A DNA stretch of 64,000 bases from JBGQOG01 sp052113705 (lineage in GTDB: Bacteria; Pseudomonadota; Alphaproteobacteria; Rhodobacterales; Rhodobacteraceae). Position 1 is the stretch's first letter. Each line of letters begins with the position of its first letter. The position numbers and the translations under genes are program-made. Location of the stretch: assembly GCF_052113705.1 (NCBI RefSeq), contig NZ_JBGQOG010000001.1:1-64000 (forward strand). Direction: 5' to 3'. Below the pieces are notes generated by a model. The model was not told the origin of the DNA. It did no database searches and worked only from the letters and a program-made list of their open reading frames with translations. This document shows positions 43,180-52,827 of this stretch, one piece after another.

Positions 43180-45153
43180 TTACGCCCGGTTCATGCGGTT
43201 GGCGATCAGATCATCGACCACCGAAGGATCGGCCAGCGTCGAGATGTCCCCCAGCGCGCCAAAGTCATTCTCGGCGATCTTGCGCAGGATCCGGCGCATG
43301 ATCTTGCCCGAACGGGTTTTCGGCAGGCCCGGCGCCCATTGGATCAGATCCGGGCTGGCGATCGGCCCGATCTCATGGCGGACCCATTTCACCAGCTCTT
43401 TGCGCAGATCCTCCGAAGGCTCGATGTCGTTCATCAAGGTGACATAGGCGTAGATGCCCTGCCCTTTGATGTCATGCGGATAGCCGACCACCGCCGCCTC
43501 GGCGACCTGCGGATGCGCCACCAGCGCCGATTCCACCTCTGCCGTGCCCATCCGGTGGCCGGAGACGTTGATCACGTCATCCACCCGGCCGGTGATCCAG
43601 TAATAGCCATCCTTGTCGCGGCGGCAGCCGTCGCCGGTGAAGTAATAGCCGCGATACTGCGCGAAATAGGCCTCCTGGAAGCGCTCATGGTCGCCCCAGA
43701 GCGTCCGCATCTGCCCCGGCCAGCTGTCCGAGATGCAGAGCACGCCCTCGGCCTCGGTCTCGCCCTGACGGATCGCGGTGGCGGGATCGAGCACCACCGG
43801 CTTCACGCCAAAGAACGGCGTGGTGGCCGAGCCGGGCTTGGTCGCCGTGGCGCCCGGCAGCGGCGTCAGCATATGGCCGCCGGTCTCGGTCTGCCAGAAA
43901 GTGTCGACGATCGGGCATTTACCCTTGCCGACATGCTGATCATACCAGACCCAGGCTTCGGGGTTGATCGGCTCACCGACCGAGCCCAGGACGCGCAGGC
44001 TGGAGAGATCGCATTTCTCAACGAATTCCGTCCCTTGCGCCATAAGCGCGCGGATCGCGGTGGGGGCGGTGTAGAATTGGGTGACCTTGTGCTTCTCGCA
44101 GACCTGCCAGAAACGCCCGGCATCCGGCCAGGTCGGCACACCTTCAAACATGATCGTGGTGGCGCCATTCGCCAGCGGACCATAGATGATATAGCTGTGG
44201 CCGGTGACCCAACCCACATCCGCCGTGCACCAGAAGACGTCGCCGTCATGGTAGTCGAAGGTGTATTGATGCGTCATCGCCGCATAGACCAGATAGCCGC
44301 CGGTGGTGTGCACCACGCCCTTCGGCTTGCCGGTCGAGCCGGAGGTGTAGAGGATGAACAGCGGATCTTCCGCGCCCATCGGCCGCGGCGGGCATTCCGG
44401 GCTGACCGACGCCATCAGCGCCTTGACGTCCACGTCACGGCCTTCGACCCAGGTGGTCTGATCGCCGGTGTGTTTGACCACCAGACAGCGCACCTTGTCC
44501 GAGCAATGCAGCAGGGCGGCATCGGTGTTCGATTTCAGCGCCGTGCGGCGGCCGCCGCGCGGGGCGGTATCGGCGGTGATCACCAGCTTGGCGCCGCAAT
44601 CGTTGATCCGGTTGGCAAGGGCATCGGGCGAGAAACCGGCGAAAACGATGGAATGGATGGCACCGATCCGGGCACAGGCCAGCATGGCATAGGCCGCCTC
44701 GGGGATCATCGGCAGATAGATCACGACGCGGTCACCGCGCATGACGCCCTGGCTGAGCAGGACGTTGGCGAAACGGTTCACCCGCTCGGAGAGCTGCGCA
44801 TAGGTGATGTGCTCGGCCGGGGTGGCCGGATCATCGGGTTCAAAAATGATCGCGGTCTGATCGGCGCGGGTGGGCAGATGCCGGTCCACGCAGTTGACGC
44901 TGGCGTTCAGAACCCCGTCCTCAAACCATTTGATCGAGACCTGACCAAAGGTGAAATCGGTGTTCTTGACGCGGGTGTAGGGTGTCATCCAATCGAGCCG
45001 CTTGCCTTCGCGGCCCCAGAAGCTGTCCGGGTCATTGATCGATTCCGCATACATGGCGCGGTATTTGGCGAGGTCGGCATGCGCCCCCTCAAACCCTGCC
45101 GGCACCGGATGCGTTTCAGTTGCTGCATTTGCAACCTGCTCGTGAGCCCCCAT
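43180..45153 (-). CDS. acs: Acetyl-CoA synthetase
   Basis: 657 residues from the ATG at 45153, with GGGAGG upstream. Motifs of AMP-forming acetyl-CoA synthetase: P-loop YTSGSTGKPKGVVHT, DTFWQTETGGH, VDDVINVSGHRMGTAEVESAL and the C-terminal SGKIMRR with the Lys that is acetylated in homologues. It activates acetate to acetyl-CoA, releasing AMP and pyrophosphate. First gene of the long acetate operon, behind a 335-base AT-rich promoter region. Confidence 0.95.
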   Translation of the reverse strand: MGAHEQVANAATETHPVPAGFEGAHADLAKYRAMYAESINDPDSFWGREGKRLDWMTPYTRVKNTDFTFGQVSIKWFEDGVLNASVNCVDRHLPTRADQTAIIFEPDDPATPAEHITYAQLSERVNRFANVLLSQGVMRGDRVVIYLPMIPEAAYAMLACARIGAIHSIVFAGFSPDALANRINDCGAKLVITADTAPRGGRRTALKSNTDAALLHCSDKVRCLVVKHTGDQTTWVEGRDVDVKALMASVSPECPPRPMGAEDPLFILYTSGSTGKPKGVVHTTGGYLVYAAMTHQYTFDYHDGDVFWCTADVGWVTGHSYIIYGPLANGATTIMFEGVPTWPDAGRFWQVCEKHKVTQFYTAPTAIRALMAQGTEFVEKCDLSSLRVLGSVGEPINPEAWVWYDQHVGKGKCPIVDTFWQTETGGHMLTPLPGATATKPGSATTPFFGVKPVVLDPATAIRQGETEAEGVLCISDSWPGQMRTLWGDHERFQEAYFAQYRGYYFTGDGCRRDKDGYYWITGRVDDVINVSGHRMGTAEVESALVAHPQVAEAAVVGYPHDIKGQGIYAYVTLMNDIEPSEDLRKELVKWVRHEIGPIASPDLIQWAPGLPKTRSGKIMRRILRKIAENDFGALGDISTLADPSVVDDLIANRMNRA

Positions 45154-45488
45154 CGGACTTTCCTCCCTCGATCTGCTTCGGACCACTACGGATGGTCCCG
45201 GCTTTAGCTTAGCAAAGCCTCTCGTCCCAAGTGAAGTGTAAACCAAAGTGCCGATTTTGTGTAAGCTCTTTTTAACAATTGATTTTTTCTGTAAATATTT
45301 TGACAGTGTTTGCGTTAACTTTGTAAATCGTGCAAAAAGCCCTTTCCCGAAGACAAGGAGTTTCAATCGGTTGTGTGTTCACGGATCGGTGAAGCTGCCA
45401 GGCTGCCCTACCAGATATAGCGCATGTGACAGGCATCTTTGCACCACGGCCCCGGGGCCGCGCGCCTGAAACCGGGCAAGTGATTCGG
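45154..45488 (-). promoter_or_regulatory. AT-rich promoter region of the acetate operon
   Basis: 335 bases without a gene. Bases 45235-45350 are far richer in A+T than the surroundings and contain four TTACA/TTACT-type words on the minus strand (TGTAA on plus at 45237, 45260, 45290 and 45322) plus TTTGC and GCAAA words at 45309 and 45332. This looks like a regulated promoter with several binding sites, but I cannot name the factor. Confidence 0.5.
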
Positions 45489-47174
45489 TCAGGCTGCCGC
45501 CGCGTCGAGCCGCAGCCGCGCCGCATGCTGCGCCGCAGCAATATCGGCGCAAAACACCACCGCGGGCGCCTCCAGCCCCTGCGCCGCCAGCGCCGCGCGC
45601 AGGGCCGGACGGGCGGAGGAGATGTAGAGCTGTCCCTGCCGCCGGGTCATTTTCTGCGCGACCGAGACCAGCATCCGCGCCGCGGTGGAATCCACAAATG
45701 GCACATCGCCGAGATCCACGATCAGCGCCCGCGGATGCGCGGCAATCCGGTCCAGCACCGCACTCAGGAGTGCCGCCGCGCCAAAGAACATCACGCCGCG
45801 CAGATGGTGCACGACGATATCGGGGTCCGAGGGCGGATCCTCCGGCCCGGCAGGTTCGGGCGCCTCCACCCGCGCCGCCTCGGCCATCCGGCGGATGAAA
45901 ACGAGACCGCCCAGCGCGAACCCCGCCACGATCCCCTCGCTCAGATCGCGGAAGACCACGAGGAAGAAGGTCACCGCCAGCACCGCCGCATCCGCGCGCG
46001 AGGCGCGGATCAGCACGGCGCATTCCTCGCGCTCGATCATCCCCCAGGCGACCAGCACCAGCACCCCCGCAAGGGCAGGCAGCGGGATATAGCCCGCGAG
46101 CGGTGCCGCGATCAGCATGAAGCCCAGCACGAAGAGCGCATGCAGCATCCCCGAGACCGGCCCGCGCGAGCCTGCGCGCACATTGGTCGCGGTGCGGGCG
46201 ATGGTGCCGGTGACGCACATGCCGCCAAACAGCGCCGCACCGATATTCGCCACCCCCTGCGCCACCAGCTCGACATTCGAGCGGTGCTGACCGCCGGTCA
46301 TCCCATCGGCCACCATCGCCGACAAAAGGCTCTCGATCGCGCCCAGAAGCGTGAAACTCACCGCCCAGGGCAATGCCTGCATGACCAGCGCCGCATCCAT
46401 CGGCGGCAGGCTGGGCACAGGCGGCACCCGCGGCAGGCTGCCAAAACGGCTGGCGATGGTTTCCACCGGCAGCCCCAACAGCGCCACCAGCACCGACGCG
46501 ACGACGACGGCGATCAGCAGGTTCGGCCAGCGCGGACGCCAGCGCCGCAGCGCCTGGATCAGCGCAATCGACAGCACCGCCACCACCACCGAGGCCGGAT
46601 TGAGGCTGCCCCGCGCCGCCCAAAGCGCCTCCACCTTGGCGATCACCGGGCCGGGCTCGGCACCGCTCAGATGCAGGCCAAAGAGGTCCTTCATCTGGCT
46701 GAGCAGGATGATGACGCCGATACCGGCGGTAAAGCCCAGCGTCACCGGATAGGGGATGAAGCGGATCGTGTTGCCCAGCCGCAGCAGGCCCAACAGGATC
46801 AGCATCAGCCCCGAGAGCACCGTCGCCAGCACCAGCCCCGGCACGCCGATCTGCGCGACACAGGCCGCCACCAGCACGATGAACGCCCCCGCGGGGCCGC
46901 CCACCTGATGCCGCGACCCGCCCAGAAGCGAGACCAGAAACCCGCCGACAATCGCGGTGAACAGGCCCCGCTCCGGCCCCAGCCCCGAGGCGATCGCAAT
47001 CGCCATCGACAGGGGCAGCGCCACGATGGCGACGGTCAGCCCCGCCAAAGCATCGGCGCGCAGGTCGCCCGCATTGTACCCTTCGCGCAGTCGGGTGATC
47101 AGCATCGGCAGTGCCGCGTCCCGTACAGGAGCGTGCTGGACTGCGGCCGCGTCACGGCTTGCAGGTGTCATCAT
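45489..47174 (-). CDS. SulP-family anion transporter with STAS domain
   Basis: 561 residues. Membrane domain (about 30-420) opening with DALAGLTVAIVALPLSMAIAIASGLGPERGLF and GGSRHQVGGPAGAF, the SulP core; cytoplasmic STAS domain (about 445-550) with IVDLGDVPFVDSTAARML. SulP proteins carry sulfate, bicarbonate or dicarboxylates; substrate cannot be assigned. Transcribed toward acs with its own promoter near 47180. Confidence 0.9.
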   Translation of the reverse strand: MMTPASRDAAAVQHAPVRDAALPMLITRLREGYNAGDLRADALAGLTVAIVALPLSMAIAIASGLGPERGLFTAIVGGFLVSLLGGSRHQVGGPAGAFIVLVAACVAQIGVPGLVLATVLSGLMLILLGLLRLGNTIRFIPYPVTLGFTAGIGVIILLSQMKDLFGLHLSGAEPGPVIAKVEALWAARGSLNPASVVVAVLSIALIQALRRWRPRWPNLLIAVVVASVLVALLGLPVETIASRFGSLPRVPPVPSLPPMDAALVMQALPWAVSFTLLGAIESLLSAMVADGMTGGQHRSNVELVAQGVANIGAALFGGMCVTGTIARTATNVRAGSRGPVSGMLHALFVLGFMLIAAPLAGYIPLPALAGVLVLVAWGMIEREECAVLIRASRADAAVLAVTFFLVVFRDLSEGIVAGFALGGLVFIRRMAEAARVEAPEPAGPEDPPSDPDIVVHHLRGVMFFGAAALLSAVLDRIAAHPRALIVDLGDVPFVDSTAARMLVSVAQKMTRRQGQLYISSARPALRAALAAQGLEAPAVVFCADIAAAQHAARLRLDAAAA

Positions 47175-47244
47175 TCATCCCTAGCTGTTGTTGCGCGAGC
47201 CTCGCGCCCGCCCGCGCCCAGTGTCAAGCCCGCCGAGGTCCCCG

Positions 47245-47769
47245 ATGCCCCTGCCCCCCGCGACAAATGGCGCGCCTGCCACACCGTTTCGCGCAGCCGA
47301 TGCCGAAGGCCGCGCCCTGGCGCATCAGCTCATGACCATGGCGCGCCATGGCGCTCTGGCCGTCCTCGACCCCGCCACCGGCGCCCCCGCCGTCACCCGC
47401 GTCGCGGTGGGGCTGGCCGTGCCCGAGGGGCTGTATCTCTTTGTCTCGGGCCTTGCCGCGCATACCGCCGCCCTCGCCGCCGATCCGCGCGCGGGGCTTC
47501 TACTGGGCGAACCGGGGCCCAAGGGCGACCCGCTTACGCATCCGCGCCTCTCGCTCAGCGTGACCGCCGAACCGACAGAGGAAAGCCAGCGCCCGGAACT
47601 ATCCCGGCGCTGGCTGACAGAGCATCCAAAGGCCAAACTCTATATCGAGCTGGCGGATTTTCGTTTTGTTTTCCTGAAGATCACCGGCGGCGCGCTGAAC
47701 GGCGGCTTTGGCCGGGCCTGGAAATTCACCGCCGCGGATCTGCGCGGCGAAGCCGACCTCACGCCCTGA
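47245..47769 (+). CDS. FMN-binding split-barrel (pyridoxamine oxidase-like) protein
   Basis: 174 residues from the ATG at 47245 with GAGG upstream. RALAHQLMTMARHGALAVLDPATGAPAVTRV and the ADPRAGLLLGEPGPKGDPLTHPRLSL pattern match the HugZ/pyridoxamine 5'-phosphate oxidase-like family, without the C-terminal heme-binding extension of HugZ. It could bind FMN or heme. Divergent from the SulP gene. Confidence 0.78.
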   Translation: MPLPPATNGAPATPFRAADAEGRALAHQLMTMARHGALAVLDPATGAPAVTRVAVGLAVPEGLYLFVSGLAAHTAALAADPRAGLLLGEPGPKGDPLTHPRLSLSVTAEPTEESQRPELSRRWLTEHPKAKLYIELADFRFVFLKITGGALNGGFGRAWKFTAADLRGEADLTP

Positions 47770-47781
47770 CCGCCCCGCTGC

Positions 47782-50076
47782 TCAGTTCGGATTGTCCATC
47801 CGCACCCGGATCTGGATCCGCCCCTTCGCGGCCTGCGGCCAGTTCACCGTCACCTGATTGTTGTTGACCCCCTGCTCGACCCCCACATAGGGCATGTCGG
47901 AGATCCGCGCGCCCGATCCGGTGGTGATCATCCCCTCAGCCACCAGGCTCTCGACATTGCGCGCCCAGCCGTCAAACGGCAGATAGGCCCCGGGGTCCAC
48001 CGTCCAGACCGTCTGCGCCGTCGCCTGATTGTGTTCAAGAAACACCGGATTGCTCACGAACTGCGTGACCGCGTTGTAGATGTTCCCCTCCATCAGGATG
48101 TTGCGCATCCGGCTGCGGTCGAGATCGGCAAAGGTGGTGTCCACTTTCTCGATCCGGTCAATCGAGCCGTTCAGCGATTTGAACACATTGCACGAAATGT
48201 TCAGCCCCTGAATGTAATGCCCCGACCCATAGGGCTTCATCGAGAACCAGCGGAACCAGGGCGCCACATTGATGCAGACAAAGGTATTGCCGGTCACCGT
48301 CAGCCCGCCAAAGGAATATTCCGTGCCGGTGAAATTCGGGCTCGGCGCATATTCATTCGTCCATTCGATGGTGGAATTGTCGATGTAATTGCCGGTGATC
48401 GCCGTCTGCACATTGGTCTGGGTCAGGATCAACCCGGCCACGCGCACGCCATTCGTCTCCTCATCGCCCTGGAACCAATGGTTGCCGACAAAGAGATGCC
48501 CCGAGCCATCGGCGATGATCGTATGGCCAAAGCGCACAAAGCGGCTGTCGCGGATCTTGGCGTCATTGGCATTGATGTTGATGGCGAGCGATGTGCGGCT
48601 TTGCGCGGGCACCAGTTGCTCATCCGAGAGGAACTGGCAGCGGTCCACCAGCATGTCCTGACAGCCCCGCCCGATCGAGGTGATGCAGCGCGCCTTGGGT
48701 TTGACCACATAGCTGTCGCGCAGATGGAACATCTGGCCGTCCGGCGCCAGCATGATGCAGCTGGCCACGCCGTTGCACAGAAACTCGACATCATCGATGT
48801 TGAACCGGTCGAGCTGCGCCATGCCGGAGAAATCCAGCACATATTTGTCGCGGGTAAAGGTCAGCGTCCGCGTGCCCGAGCCGCCATAGAAGGGCTGGCT
48901 GAGGGTGAGACTGGAAGCGCCGACATTCACCGCCTTCACATAGACCTCACGCCCCACCCCGGTGCCGGTGACCCGTGCCCCCACCGGAATATTGGCGATA
49001 TTGGTCACGCTGGTCAGCGTCGTCGGCTGATTGATGTTGTAGCTGGCCGAAGAGGTGACGGTGGTCGTGTTCCAGGCCGCCCCGGCAACGACATTGAACT
49101 GCCCGTTGCGCAGCACCCGGCGGTTGGAGAAGGTCGCCACATCGGGGGCCAGCGCGCGCACGTCAATCGGCTCGGTCACCTCGACCCGGCGGCCACAGAG
49201 ATCAAGCGCATTGTGATCGGTATAGGAAAACAACGCCTGCAGCGCCTTTTTGAAGCCCAGCAGTTCATCGCCAAAGGCATCGGCATAGGTCGGGAAATCA
49301 TAACTGCTGAGCAGCGACAGCCGCGCCGTCACCGGCATCACCAGCGTCCCCTCAAAGCGGATCGGCGCGGCAATCGAGACACTGGACCCAAGGTAATAGA
49401 CACCCTCCGACACCAGGATCTGCCGCCCCGCCGCCGCCGCATCCGCCGCGTTGAAGGCGGCGGCATCATCGGTCACCCCATCCCCCACCGCGCCATAATC
49501 GCGCACATCCACCCAATCCATCATGTCGCGCAAAAAGGCGCTGGTGATGTCGGTGATCTCGATATCGTCAATCCGCACCGTGCCGCCATTCGACCCGGTG
49601 AGGTCCAGCCCGAAATGCCCGTAAACCGCCTGCGTGCCCCAGGCCATGTCCACCCCGCCCCGGCTGCCGGTGCCGACAATCGCGGTGATCGTCTCGACCT
49701 TGCCATAGGCGGTCAGCGCCACGCTCGGCCCCACCTGCACCACGCCCGAGACATTGCTGCCATTCGCTTTCGCCGCATAGCCCGCGATGTTCACCGACGG
49801 CAGGTTGCCCGAGATCGCCTTGACCCGCGCAGTGATCTGCAAATAACAGCCCGGCAGGATGGTGGTCTGCCCCATATAGCGCAGCTTTTGCGTGCTCTGG
49901 GTCTTGATCATCTCCAGACAGCCGCCGAAGTCCTGATCCGCCGTCACCAGCGCCGCATTGGCCGCCCCGGCATAGGTATCCGACCCCGCCGTGCCGTTTT
50001 CACTCGACCAGACATTCAGCCCCGCCGCGAATTCGGTCGGCATGAAGACCAGACCGTCGGTAATCGCCTTGTTCAT
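47782..50076 (-). CDS. Large beta-helix protein, tailspike/pectate lyase-like; possible GTA tail fibre
   Basis: 764 residues, no signal peptide and no membrane segment. An N-terminal beta-rich domain (about 1-185) is followed by WVDVRDYGAVGDGVTDDAAAFNAA (about 188-210), the entry to the Pectate_lyase_3 right-handed beta-helix, then Asn/Thr-rich coils with repeats such as GNYIDNSTIEW and GNTFVCIN. This is how phage tailspikes are built. Its amino acid use (many Asn, Thr, Ser) differs from neighbours. R. capsulatus is known to have gene transfer agent genes outside the main cluster, including a tail fibre; this protein would fit, but that is inference. An intracellular or secreted polysaccharide enzyme is the alternative. 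Confidence 0.75.
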   Translation of the reverse strand: MNKAITDGLVFMPTEFAAGLNVWSSENGTAGSDTYAGAANAALVTADQDFGGCLEMIKTQSTQKLRYMGQTTILPGCYLQITARVKAISGNLPSVNIAGYAAKANGSNVSGVVQVGPSVALTAYGKVETITAIVGTGSRGGVDMAWGTQAVYGHFGLDLTGSNGGTVRIDDIEITDITSAFLRDMMDWVDVRDYGAVGDGVTDDAAAFNAADAAAAGRQILVSEGVYYLGSSVSIAAPIRFEGTLVMPVTARLSLLSSYDFPTYADAFGDELLGFKKALQALFSYTDHNALDLCGRRVEVTEPIDVRALAPDVATFSNRRVLRNGQFNVVAGAAWNTTTVTSSASYNINQPTTLTSVTNIANIPVGARVTGTGVGREVYVKAVNVGASSLTLSQPFYGGSGTRTLTFTRDKYVLDFSGMAQLDRFNIDDVEFLCNGVASCIMLAPDGQMFHLRDSYVVKPKARCITSIGRGCQDMLVDRCQFLSDEQLVPAQSRTSLAININANDAKIRDSRFVRFGHTIIADGSGHLFVGNHWFQGDEETNGVRVAGLILTQTNVQTAITGNYIDNSTIEWTNEYAPSPNFTGTEYSFGGLTVTGNTFVCINVAPWFRWFSMKPYGSGHYIQGLNISCNVFKSLNGSIDRIEKVDTTFADLDRSRMRNILMEGNIYNAVTQFVSNPVFLEHNQATAQTVWTVDPGAYLPFDGWARNVESLVAEGMITTGSGARISDMPYVGVEQGVNNNQVTVNWPQAAKGRIQIRVRMDNPN

Positions 50077-50202
50077 CCCAAATCCCCTCGCATTCCGCCC
50101 GCTTCAGGCGAGAGGTAGCAGGGGAAACTGAAGGGCTGCCTTGCCCGCCGCGCGCGTCACGCGCCCGGAACGCAACGGCCGGGGCCGGTGCGCGGCGGCA
50201 GG

Positions 50203-50616
50203 TCAGACCGAATTGCCCGCGTCGATCACCGGGGTCACACCATCCACCCGCCAGAGGCCATCGACCTGCCGCATCGTGTAGTCAAAGACGCGCAGGTTGC
50301 CCTCGCCGCGCAGCAGGACCCGCTGCACCGGCTGGCCCGCCTCTTCGCGCTGGCCCAGAAACTCCACCGCGCCGGGGTTGCTGATCTCGGGATAGCCGCG
50401 CCCGACCATCTCGCCAAAGACCTGTGGCGTCGGGAAAATCGCGCGGATCATCGGCGAGGCATAATCATAGGCGGCGACCACATCGCCCGCCCGAAACGCC
50501 TCCAGCTGCGCCGAAATGACCGAACGGATCGGGTCACTATCCTGCGCCATGCCGGGCGGCGCGCCCGTGAACAGCGCGAGTGAGAGAAGCAGGGAAGCAA
50601 AAACCGGAACACGCAT
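50203..50616 (-). CDS. DUF4864 exported protein
   Basis: 137 residues with a signal peptide ending GMA-QD. DPIRSVISAQLEAFRAGDVVAAYDYASPMIRAIF and RQVDGLWRVDGV match DUF4864, a small NTF2-like exported domain of unknown function in Rhodobacterales. Stands alone between the beta-helix gene and lysK. Confidence 0.85.
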   Translation of the reverse strand: MRVPVFASLLLSLALFTGAPPGMAQDSDPIRSVISAQLEAFRAGDVVAAYDYASPMIRAIFPTPQVFGEMVGRGYPEISNPGAVEFLGQREEAGQPVQRVLLRGEGNLRVFDYTMRQVDGLWRVDGVTPVIDAGNSV

Positions 50617-50717
50617 GAAAAAGCCCTCCTGAAGATCAGCTAGGCCGATGCGTCAGAAGGGCAAGGATGGCGCAGGCTCCGGGACGAAAATCGCCCCGAA
50701 AACCCGGTAGGAAAGCC

Positions 50718-52295
50718 TCAGACGAGGCGACCGGCGAGGGCCTTTTCGATCAGCCCAATGGTCTCGCGCACCCCGTAGAGCGCGATAAAGCCACCAAAAC
50801 GCGGGCCCTGGCTGGCCCCCAAAAGCACCTCATAAAGCGCCGTGAACCAATCGCGCAGCGGCTCAAACCCGGCCTCGGTGCCCACCGCAAACACCATCGT
50901 TTGAAGCGCCTCGGCGTCAAGACCGCCGTCCCAGGCCTTCAGCCGCGCCACCAGTTCCTCAAGCGCCTCACGCTCCTGATCGGTCGGCAGGCGGAACACC
51001 CGGGTCGGCGCCACGAAATCACGGAAATAGCGCACGGCAAATTCCGCCGCCTGATCCAGATCGGGATGCGTCTCGGGGCTCGCTTCCGGCGCATAGCGCT
51101 TGATAAAGCCCCACAGCCCGTCCTTGTCCGTCGCCCCCGCCACCGAGGCGAGGTTCAGCAGCATCGCAAACGGCACCACCATTTTCGACTCCGGCACGTC
51201 GCCGCCGTGGATGTGCCAGACCGGGTTGTTCAGCCGCGCCGCATCATCCTGCGTCGCATAGGCTTTCAGCTGCTGATGATATTCATCGACGGCTTTCGGG
51301 ATCACATCGAAATACATCCGCTTGGCGGTTTTCGGCTTGAGATACATGAAATAGCTCAGCGATTCCGTCGAGGCATAGGTCAGCCATTCGTCAATCGACA
51401 GGCCATTGCCCTTGGATTTCGAGATCTTCTCGCCATTCTGATCCAGGAACAATTCATAGGTGAAATGCTCCGGCGCAACACCGCCCAGCGCGCGGCAGAT
51501 GTTGTCATAGATCGCGGTATTGGCCGCGTGATCCTTGCCATACATCTCGAAATCGACGCCCAAAGCCGCCCAGCGCGCGCCGAAATCCGGCTTCCATTGC
51601 AGCTTCACATTGCCGCCGGTGACCGGGATGGTCACTTCCGCGCCGTCCTCATCGCCATAGGTGATGGTGCCCGCCTCGGCGTCCACCGCCTTCACCGGCA
51701 CATAGAGCACGCGGCCGGTCTTGGGGCTGATCGGCAGGAAGCAGGAATAGGTCTGCTGCCGCTCTTCGCGCAAAGACGCCAGCATGATCTTCATGATCGC
51801 ATCATAATTCCGCGCCGCCGCCAGCAGGATCGCGTCCATCTTGCCGGATTTGTAATATTCCGTGGCGCTGGCAAATTCATAGGTGAAGCCGAACGTATCA
51901 AGGAACCGGCGCAGCATCGCATTGTTATGCTCGCCAAAGCTCGGGTATTCACCGAACGGGTCCGGCACGGCGGTCAGCGGCTTTTGCATATGCTCGCGCA
52001 GCATGTCCTGATTGGGGACATTCTCCGGCACCTTGCGCATCCCGTCCATATCATCCGAGAAACACAGCAGTTTCGCCGGGATGTCAGAGATCAGCTGAAA
52101 GGCCCGCAGGATCATCGAGGTCCGCGCCACTTCGCCAAAGGTGCCGATATGCGGCAGGCCGCTCGGGCCATAGCCGGTCTCGAACAGGACGTAACCCTTT
52201 TCCGGCGGCGCCTTTTCGTAACGCTTGAGCACGCGGCGCGCTTCCTCGAAAGGCCAGGCTTTGGAGTTCATTGCAGCGTCGCGAAGCGTCGTCAT
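50718..52295 (-). CDS. lysK: Lysyl-tRNA synthetase, class I
   Basis: 525 residues from the ATG at 52295, which has GAGG seven bases upstream. The class I signatures are GPSGLPHIGTFGE (HIGH-like, about 43-55) and EKISKSKGNG (KMSKS-like). It is the archaeal-type class I LysRS typical of alphaproteobacteria, not the class II LysS. The C-terminal half is the helical anticodon domain. Confidence 0.95.
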   Translation of the reverse strand: MTTLRDAAMNSKAWPFEEARRVLKRYEKAPPEKGYVLFETGYGPSGLPHIGTFGEVARTSMILRAFQLISDIPAKLLCFSDDMDGMRKVPENVPNQDMLREHMQKPLTAVPDPFGEYPSFGEHNNAMLRRFLDTFGFTYEFASATEYYKSGKMDAILLAAARNYDAIMKIMLASLREERQQTYSCFLPISPKTGRVLYVPVKAVDAEAGTITYGDEDGAEVTIPVTGGNVKLQWKPDFGARWAALGVDFEMYGKDHAANTAIYDNICRALGGVAPEHFTYELFLDQNGEKISKSKGNGLSIDEWLTYASTESLSYFMYLKPKTAKRMYFDVIPKAVDEYHQQLKAYATQDDAARLNNPVWHIHGGDVPESKMVVPFAMLLNLASVAGATDKDGLWGFIKRYAPEASPETHPDLDQAAEFAVRYFRDFVAPTRVFRLPTDQEREALEELVARLKAWDGGLDAEALQTMVFAVGTEAGFEPLRDWFTALYEVLLGASQGPRFGGFIALYGVRETIGLIEKALAGRLV

Positions 52296-52404
52296 ATCAT
52301 ACCTCATCGGGGCGCCCCATGCGCCCATCGCGCTTCACCTATTGAACGGGGGGGCAATCGTCAATAATTTGCAGGCGAAAGCCTTTCAAACAGGAAGAAA
52401 ACCC

Positions 52405-52827
52405 GTGACCGATGCCCTCCCCTCGCTGTCGCCCCAGGATGCACTTGTTGCCGTCATGGTCGCGGTCTCGGTCTCGGATGAGACGATCCGCACCTCGGAA
52501 CTGATGGCGATCGACCGCATGGTCAATCACGCACCGATCTTTGGCAAATATGACACCGACCGCACCCGCGCCGTCGCGCAGACCGTTTATGCGCTGATGG
52601 AAGAGGAAGACGGGCTGGATGCGCTCTTTGGCCTCGTGCGCGATGCACTCCCTGAGAAATATTTCGAAACCGCCTATGCCCTGGCCTGCGATGTCGCCGC
52701 CGCCGATGGCACGCTGCGCGAGGCGGAACTGCGGATGCTCGAGGAAATCCGCTATGAGCTGAACATTGACCGGCTGCACGCGGCGGCAATCGAGCGCGGC
52801 GCCCGCGCGCGCCACCTGACGCTGTAA
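52405..52827 (+). CDS. TerB-like protein
   Basis: 140 residues from a GTG at 52405 with AGGAAG upstream. All-helical; ALVAVMVAVSVSDETIRTSELMAIDRMV and CDVAAADGTLREAELRMLEEIRYEL are the two acidic metal-binding repeats of the TerB family (tellurite resistance B-like). No other ter genes are near, so tellurite resistance is not implied. Divergent from lysK. Confidence 0.85.
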   Translation: MTDALPSLSPQDALVAVMVAVSVSDETIRTSELMAIDRMVNHAPIFGKYDTDRTRAVAQTVYALMEEEDGLDALFGLVRDALPEKYFETAYALACDVAAADGTLREAELRMLEEIRYELNIDRLHAAAIERGARARHLTL

